This document shows, in pieces, positions 12,250 to 17,503 of a DNA stretch of 17,503 nucleotides. This DNA comes from CAILLO01 sp964579735. Lineage in GTDB: Bacteria > Bacillota > Clostridia > Saccharofermentanales > UBA5734. Position numbers and translations under genes: made by a program. Every line of letters begins with the position of its first letter. Position 1 is the first letter of the stretch. The stretch lies in assembly GCA_964579735.1 (NCBI GenBank), contig CAZOHH010000049.1, positions 1-17,503 on the forward strand, given 5' to 3'. The notes beneath the pieces were generated by a model. That model saw only the letters and a list, made by a program, of their open reading frames with translations. It was not told the DNA's origin and did no database searches.

Positions 12250-15200
12250 ATGAAAAAGGCGCTCAGCAGCACATTGGCAGGCGTACTGGTCGTCGTATTG
12301 GCCGTCAGCGGGATCGGCGTGGCGTACATGCTCTTCAACGGACCTTCGCCGAGCCCGACAGCGGGTCCGACCCCGACCGCGCAGGTAACCCAAGCCCCGG
12401 ATGCGAGTCCGACTCCGACTCCGACGGCGCAGGTCACCAACGCAGCGGATCCAAGCGCGAGTCCGACTCCGGATGGGCAGAGCCCCGACGTTGATGCAAA
12501 AACCCTTTACAAGGTCAACTTCCATACGAACGGTGGCGGCGTCGTGTCTTCGGTCACGGTCGAGGCAGGGCATTCCCTGGGCACGCTGCCCACTCCGCTG
12601 AAGCCCCGCAGCATCTTCAGCGGCTGGTATAAGGACAATGGAACCTTCGAGAAGGAAGTATACGGGACGACCAAGGTCGGAACGGATCTCGACCTCTATG
12701 CCTCCTATATAGGCAGTGCGACCCCCTTCGAATCCGACGAAAACACCGTGGCCAGCGTCACAGGCGTGGCCAAGGGCTTCCACGTCATCCTCCTGTCGTC
12801 CATATCGAGCCTGTCGCCCATCGAGGTGAAGGCGGCCCTCACGTTCGACGCCATCACCGAGGAGGGCCAGTTCAGCGGCATCACGGTCACTGGCGGCAAC
12901 GGACGATATACGGTCGTCGCAACGGATGGCTACACCCCCGGGTGCTCCTATTCGATCACCCTCGACAGCGACGAACTTGCCTTTGAAGACGAGCCCAGCA
13001 ACATCCGTACGTACAATATAAGCGTCCAACTGGGCGATCCGGTCTTGAAGGTGCCGTTGCGCGAAGGGATCCAGTATGTCCCGACCGGGGATATCCGTCG
13101 GATCGTCCAGGGCGGGCTATCGACGGACCGGCTTTCGGTGCCCCTGTTCCAGGGGAGCCAAGCATCCTCCGACGGACCGTTCTCCGGATCGTTCACATAC
13201 ACCGGGGACCTCTCTCTGGCCGTCGGCGACCAGCTGGTCATCTACGAAGGCACGCCGCCCGATGAGCGAGTCGCGGGACAGGACTACGTCGATGAACTGA
13301 TCAGCTACGTGACCGTGACCGCGGTCGATGCCGCGACCGGCACGGTCGAATTCGCGGCGGCGGATCCGAGCGAGATCCTGTTCACGCCCGACCTCATCCC
13401 GGTCCGACTCTCCGACGATATGGACGGAGACGCGGACAACCACTCGCTCACCCTGACCATCGAGAAGATGACCTTCACCGACCCTGCGGATTTCACGGAT
13501 TTCGCCCTGGAAGATTTCGGGCTGGGTTCGGCCACGACGATCGATATCGGAGACTACATCATTCTCTATGCCGAAAGCGACTCGCTGAAGAACGCCGATT
13601 CCCTGATCTACGTGAAGATCACCGGCGTGGCCCCGCGCGGCAGCTACCTCGTCATCGCATATGAGGATTCAAGCGCAGAGGACTACGGGTCCTACATGGA
13701 AGTCTCCGTATCGCGGGAGCTGTCCTACGAGGAACTCACGGAAAACCTCGATCTCGAGGAAGTGAATCAGGAACTCGAGCAGGACATCCTGAACAGCGGG
13801 TTCGCCGAGTCCGCCGTGGCGTACCTAAGTCGACTTGCGAAAGTGGACAAGAACACCCAGACACAGATCTGCGAACAATTCGGCATCCAGGATTTCACGA
13901 CCGAAGTCCTTCCGGCTTCCTCCTCGCTCCTCGCCAGTGCCCCACAGATCAGTGTCAAGACATCGATCAGTAGTACTCTCAAGCACTGGACCGGATCCGG
14001 CCTCCGGTGCCTGGTCGCGGTCAGCTGTGTCGTCGACATCGGCGACAAGATGATGATTCGCATCTCCGGCGTCTTCGTGGAAGAGTTCAAGGTGGAGACC
14101 AGCGTCTCCTCCAAGACGTACTGGAATGGTCTCAAGATCTCGGATATCAAGATCCTCGCCGTTATCGACGTGTACAGCTATACCTACCTGTCCGTGCAGG
14201 TGAACATGTTCTCGAAGGACAACTCGGGCTTGAATAGCAAACTGAATGTCATCGAAACCATCAAGAACCTCCAGGACTCCGCCAAATACACCGCGGGGGA
14301 GAAGAGTCAGGAAGTCGAGGCCTTGTATGGAATGTACAAGGAACTGATGGCCATAGAGCACGACTTCTTTCCTCTGTTCAGCGTCAAGATCTGCGAAATC
14401 AAGGGGGGCATCGACCCTCTGCATATCTTCGCATACGGCTTCACCACGGAATTCGTGGTCTCCCTGGATGTCGATGTGGTCCTAGGTACGGAGTTCGAAT
14501 ATGAAAAGGCTACGCGATACGGCTTCCTGCTCAGCCTCGCGAAGTTGAGCATCGCCCAAATGCAAACGGATCTCGTCGACACGAACTACGAGTTCACGGT
14601 CTATGCCATGGGCACCTTGGCGATACGGGCAGGAATCAAGTTGACGCTCGCGGTGGGTCTCATCGACACGACATTGGATTCGGTCGCGATTACCGCAGAG
14701 GTGGGGGCCTATTGGCAGATTTGGGGTTTCCTCTACTACCATCTGGAATATGCGAACAAGGTGACGACAACGGAATATGCCGGCGCATGCTTCATGGAAG
14801 TGGGCATCTACCTGACAATAGGCTTCGAGGCCCAGTTCGGCGACAAACTCGTCAGCTACAGTAAGGAACTCTTTAGTCGAAACTGGCCCCTTTGGTCCGC
14901 CGGAGATCAATACTACACCACCGACTTCGGTTACGAACTGACGGACCAGACCGACGACATCCTCCTGAAGGGAACGAACCCGAGCTACAGTATCCCTTCG
15001 TCCGCATACGTGATGTCCCAGATGGACTTCAAGACCGGCGATTTGGCCGACCAGCAATACGACGCGAGCCAGTTCGAGTTCCTGATCAAGAACGATACGG
15101 ATAAGGTCTTCAGTGTCGACGCTTCCGGCGCGATCACCATCACGCCGCCGACGGGCAAGGATATCGCGACGGCGACCCTGGAAGTGACCTGGAAGTCGGC

Positions 15201-17322
15201 AGCGCTCGTGTTCACGTCCTCTCCGATTTCCAGAACCTTCACCCTTGTCTGGGACAATCTGAAGGACAGCTATGCCGTGAACTTCGACACGAATGGCGGC
15301 AACAACGTGCAGAGCATCGGTGCAGCCTATCGCGCCGCTATCATACTGCCGACTCCCGTACGGTCCGGCTATCTCTTCGGCGGGTGGTATGCCGACAACG
15401 CAACCTTCCTTAAGGCGTTCACCCACACGACGATGCCGGCCGCCAACTCCACGGTCTATGCCAAGTGGACGGCCGCCACCGTAGGATACTCCGTTCGGCA
15501 CTATACGCAGAATGTGAGCGACGGCGACACCACGCTCGCGTCGACCGAAAGTCCTACGGGAACTGCAGGAAGCAGCGTCACTCCTTCTCCGTTGACCATC
15601 AGCGGCTATACCTCACCGACTGCCCAGAACGTGACTCTGGCCGGTGACGGCAGCACGGTCGTGAACTACACCTACACTCGGAATAGCTATGCTTTGACCT
15701 TCAAGCCGATGAACGGCCAGGAGAATATCGTCCGCACCTATCCATACGGTACGGGGCTCATCGCACCGGGCGTGACGAGGGTGGGGTACACGTTCAGCGG
15801 CTGGAGTCCTGCGGTCGCGTCGACCATGCCGGCGGAGGCGGTGACCTACTCGGCCCAGTGGACGAAGAATGTCTACACCCTCACGGTGGACCTGACCGGC
15901 GGCATTGCAGCCACGGCGAATCCCGCTTCCTATTCGGTCGACAGCAGCGCGATCACCCTCGTGAATCCGACGAGGACCGGCTACATCTTCGCGGGGTGGA
16001 CGGGTACGAAGCTGCTGGCCGCGACCATGACCGTCACCCTTCCGACCGGTTCCACCGAAAACCGTTACTACACGGCCAGCTGGGTGGTATCCGACAATAC
16101 GCCGTACTATGTAAACCATTACAAAGAGGACCTTTCGGGCAACTTCACGATCCTGACGATCGAAAGCCTGACCGGCACGATGGGAGCGTCATCGCAGGCG
16201 GCATCGAAGTCCTTCGTCGGGTTCACCGCAGGGTCGGTCGTCCAGCAGACCATCGCATCCGACGGCTCGACGGTCGTGATGATCCATTACACGCGCAACA
16301 GCTATCAGCTGACCTTCGATGCCAACGGCGGCATGGGCGGAATGCAAACCTTGGTGAAGTTCGGTGCGAACATCGCCCCGCCCATCATCATCTTCACCGG
16401 ACATAGCTTCGGCGGGTGGGACAAGGCCATGTCGCCGACCATGCCGGCCGCCCCGACGACCTACAAGGTCCTTTGGTCCACCATCGACTACAGAGTCGCA
16501 TTCGACAAGAATTCGGCCGATGCGACCGGCACCATGTCCGATCAGTACTTCACGTACGACGCCAGCCAGAGCCTTACGGCCAACGCCTATGCGCGGACCG
16601 GGTACACGTTCGCCGGCTGGAACACCGCTCCCAATGGAGGTGGAACGTATTATGCGGACAGCGCAGCCGTTCTCAACCTGACGCCCGTCAACTTCGCCGT
16701 CGTCACGTTCTACGCCCGGTGGAAATCGACCTCGGGGATCGGAGTCTTCGACGCCCATTACAGTGCTGAATTCCAGGTGTTCGATTTCGTGATGGCCAGC
16801 TCCAGCCTCAACGGATATGCATACGACTCCTCCTGGGGGAATGCAGACTCCACAGCTGGTCACCAGTTCACGGAAAGCATGGTGGATAGCCGATACTTCA
16901 AGGTAAGCAAGACCGGCGACACGGACAATCCTTTTGCGCTCTACCTGTACGAATACGACGGTACGCCGGTCGTATCGGGGACTTCTGTAAACCTTTACGC
17001 GAATTCACGGATCGGGTCCGCATCCAACGTGAATCTGACGGACTCCTGCAAGGCATCCCTTCTCAGACTCTATGGCGCCAACTGGGCCAAGGGTCTGGCT
17101 GCCGTAGGAAGAATCGGGGTTCTTTGGGACGAGGGGTTCATGTTCAGCAGCGGCAATGGTTTCGGATACTACTTCAGCGGGAAGGAAGCTTATACGTCCA
17201 TGGGTTCCATCACACTGACAGGCCATGTCTCCAACCCGACGCTGGATCAGCTTGAATCCGTCGTGGATTATGCGGCCGGACCGCTCGCCGGAGGCTCGGC
17301 GGTCGTGTTCGCGACGAGGTAG
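12250..17322 (+). CDS. Giant InlB-repeat surface protein (1690 aa)
   Basis: A signal peptide or signal-anchor (residues 1-31, one hydrophobic span 9-30) is followed by a Pro/Thr/Ser linker (about 32-80, repeated 'ASPTPT' units), the kind used to cross a cell wall. An InlB B-type repeat spans 87-153. Residues about 154-1007 are beta-rich and unrecognised, with a short helical stretch near 495-530. Seven further InlB/MucBP-like repeats fill 1008-1492, and 1493-1690 is a second unrecognised domain. No LPXTG or C-terminal membrane span is present, so anchoring is N-terminal or the protein is released. GAGAGGGG precedes the ATG. Expression depends on the c-di-GMP-I riboswitch upstream, which fits adhesion or sessile growth. 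InlB repeats are found in Gram-positive surface proteins. Confidence 0.9.
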   Translation: MKKALSSTLAGVLVVVLAVSGIGVAYMLFNGPSPSPTAGPTPTAQVTQAPDASPTPTPTAQVTNAADPSASPTPDGQSPDVDAKTLYKVNFHTNGGGVVSSVTVEAGHSLGTLPTPLKPRSIFSGWYKDNGTFEKEVYGTTKVGTDLDLYASYIGSATPFESDENTVASVTGVAKGFHVILLSSISSLSPIEVKAALTFDAITEEGQFSGITVTGGNGRYTVVATDGYTPGCSYSITLDSDELAFEDEPSNIRTYNISVQLGDPVLKVPLREGIQYVPTGDIRRIVQGGLSTDRLSVPLFQGSQASSDGPFSGSFTYTGDLSLAVGDQLVIYEGTPPDERVAGQDYVDELISYVTVTAVDAATGTVEFAAADPSEILFTPDLIPVRLSDDMDGDADNHSLTLTIEKMTFTDPADFTDFALEDFGLGSATTIDIGDYIILYAESDSLKNADSLIYVKITGVAPRGSYLVIAYEDSSAEDYGSYMEVSVSRELSYEELTENLDLEEVNQELEQDILNSGFAESAVAYLSRLAKVDKNTQTQICEQFGIQDFTTEVLPASSSLLASAPQISVKTSISSTLKHWTGSGLRCLVAVSCVVDIGDKMMIRISGVFVEEFKVETSVSSKTYWNGLKISDIKILAVIDVYSYTYLSVQVNMFSKDNSGLNSKLNVIETIKNLQDSAKYTAGEKSQEVEALYGMYKELMAIEHDFFPLFSVKICEIKGGIDPLHIFAYGFTTEFVVSLDVDVVLGTEFEYEKATRYGFLLSLAKLSIAQMQTDLVDTNYEFTVYAMGTLAIRAGIKLTLAVGLIDTTLDSVAITAEVGAYWQIWGFLYYHLEYANKVTTTEYAGACFMEVGIYLTIGFEAQFGDKLVSYSKELFSRNWPLWSAGDQYYTTDFGYELTDQTDDILLKGTNPSYSIPSSAYVMSQMDFKTGDLADQQYDASQFEFLIKNDTDKVFSVDASGAITITPPTGKDIATATLEVTWKSAALVFTSSPISRTFTLVWDNLKDSYAVNFDTNGGNNVQSIGAAYRAAIILPTPVRSGYLFGGWYADNATFLKAFTHTTMPAANSTVYAKWTAATVGYSVRHYTQNVSDGDTTLASTESPTGTAGSSVTPSPLTISGYTSPTAQNVTLAGDGSTVVNYTYTRNSYALTFKPMNGQENIVRTYPYGTGLIAPGVTRVGYTFSGWSPAVASTMPAEAVTYSAQWTKNVYTLTVDLTGGIAATANPASYSVDSSAITLVNPTRTGYIFAGWTGTKLLAATMTVTLPTGSTENRYYTASWVVSDNTPYYVNHYKEDLSGNFTILTIESLTGTMGASSQAASKSFVGFTAGSVVQQTIASDGSTVVMIHYTRNSYQLTFDANGGMGGMQTLVKFGANIAPPIIIFTGHSFGGWDKAMSPTMPAAPTTYKVLWSTIDYRVAFDKNSADATGTMSDQYFTYDASQSLTANAYARTGYTFAGWNTAPNGGGTYYADSAAVLNLTPVNFAVVTFYARWKSTSGIGVFDAHYSAEFQVFDFVMASSSLNGYAYDSSWGNADSTAGHQFTESMVDSRYFKVSKTGDTDNPFALYLYEYDGTPVVSGTSVNLYANSRIGSASNVNLTDSCKASLLRLYGANWAKGLAAVGRIGVLWDEGFMFSSGNGFGYYFSGKEAYTSMGSITLTGHVSNPTLDQLESVVDYAAGPLAGGSAVVFATR
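12508..12708 (+). repeat. N-terminal InlB B-repeat unit
   Basis: Residues 87-153 show the Listeria-Bacteroides repeat pattern: 'YKVNFHTNGGG', then 'FSGWYKDNGTF', ending 'LYASY'. It stands alone, about 850 residues before the main repeat block. Confidence 0.85.
15271..16725 (+). repeat. C-terminal block of seven InlB/MucBP-like repeats
   Basis: The units, by base position, are: 15271-15468 (InlB, 'YAVNFDTNGG..FGGWYAD..YAKW'), 15487-15684 (MucBP-like, 'YSVRHYTQ..DGSTVVNYTYTRN'), 15688-15861 (InlB, 'GYTFSGWSP'), 15874-16083 (InlB, 'GYIFAGWTG'), 16105-16299 (MucBP-like, 'YYVNHYKED..DGSTVVMIHYTRN'), 16303-16476 (InlB, 'YQLTFDANGG..FGGWDK') and 16489-16722 (InlB, 'GYTFAGWNTAPNGGGTYY'). The two MucBP-like units each follow an InlB unit and end with the same TRNSY junction into the next one, suggesting duplication of a composite block. 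Confidence 0.85.
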
Positions 17323-17373
17323 GAGCGTACCGGGTACGAAACACCAAATATCCGGCACGTAATTGCTAAAACC

Positions 17374-17406
17374 AACAAACACTTGCAGAATATGCAAGTG
17401 TTTGTT
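17374..17406 (+). terminator. Terminator hairpin after the giant protein gene
   Basis: AACAAACACTTGCA (17374-17387) and TGCAAGTGTTTGTT (17393-17406) form a perfect 14-bp stem with a 5-base loop, 52 bases after the stop codon. The distal arm is T-rich, and its opposite arm is A-rich, so it can work in both directions. Confidence 0.75.
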
Positions 17407-17449
17407 CAAAACTACGGAATATGATACTTGGAACAACCCTTATGAGATA

Positions 17450-17473
17450 AACAAAAAGCCGGGTCTCCCCGGC
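17450..17473 (-). terminator. Intrinsic terminator of a minus-strand gene beyond the right edge
   Basis: On the minus strand GCCGGG (17473-17468) and CCCGGC (17463-17458) form a 6-bp stem around GAGA, followed by TTTTTGTT. It is a near copy of the hairpin at 992-1017. It implies a convergent gene ending just outside the window; a smaller CGAATC-CA-GATTCG palindrome follows at 17484-17497. Confidence 0.7.
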
Positions 17474-17503
17474 CAAAACAAAACGAATCCAGATTCGATC
17501 ATC

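Noticed and set aside
12374..12477. Short GC-rich tandem DNA repeats in the linker of the giant protein
   Set aside because: They follow from the Pro/Thr/Ser codon pattern of the wall-spanning linker and show no CRISPR-like spacing.
14482..15501. 339-codon minus-strand open frame inside the giant protein gene
   Set aside because: Shadow of the plus-strand gene; no domain, no ribosome site, Arg/Gly-rich composition.

Overview
This is a GC-rich bacterial window (a hand count of 60 bases in the alcohol dehydrogenase gene gives about 67% GC) from a draft assembly. It carries three scaffold gaps of exactly 100 N (6143-6242, 7411-7510, 11761-11860). Strong AGGAGG-type ribosome binding sites, ordinary -35/-10 promoters, simple hairpin/T-run terminators, an InlB-type repeat surface protein and a c-di-GMP-I riboswitch close to clostridial examples suggest a Bacillota-like organism. 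That assignment is tentative; no marker gene is present.

Layout. 1-1720: the tail of an amidohydrolase, a convergent membrane-anchored DJ-1/PfpI protein, and the decayed remnant of an Rpn-family nuclease/transposase. 1850-2814: a small two-gene unit, an unknown 101-aa protein followed by a TetR repressor, behind a good promoter with a perfect palindromic operator at the start point. 2880-4712: a probable operon of a zinc-ribbon protein, an overlapping DUF2085 membrane protein and a YqhD-like NADPH aldehyde reductase. 4713-6085: a lower-GC AAA/DUF4143 ATPase behind its own promoter and an inverted repeat. 6262-8364: a rhodanese lipoprotein, an SGNH hydrolase and a 5'-truncated Gfo/Idh/MocA oxidoreductase, separated by gaps so that their adjacency is only scaffold-level. 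8431-9888 (minus strand): a tightly overlapped trio of XRE regulator, ImmA/IrrE metallopeptidase and a 78-aa unknown protein, with a promoter whose -35 is covered by an inverted repeat. 10134-12005: a helical, HTH-like regulator-type protein divergent from a von Willebrand A domain protein, which overlaps by GTGA a retropepsin-like aspartic protease gene interrupted by a gap.

12032-17406 is the most striking unit: promoter, c-di-GMP-I riboswitch aptamer, intrinsic terminator, then a 1690-aa surface protein with one N-terminal and seven C-terminal InlB/MucBP-like repeats and large domains I do not recognise, closed by a 14-bp perfect hairpin. This reads as a second-messenger-controlled adhesin or envelope protein.

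The candidates for undescribed biology are (i) the riboswitch-controlled giant protein, (ii) the coupled vWA and aspartic protease pair with its divergent HTH-like partner, and (iii) the XRE/ImmA/small-protein operon. No tRNA, rRNA, CRISPR array or intact insertion sequence was seen.
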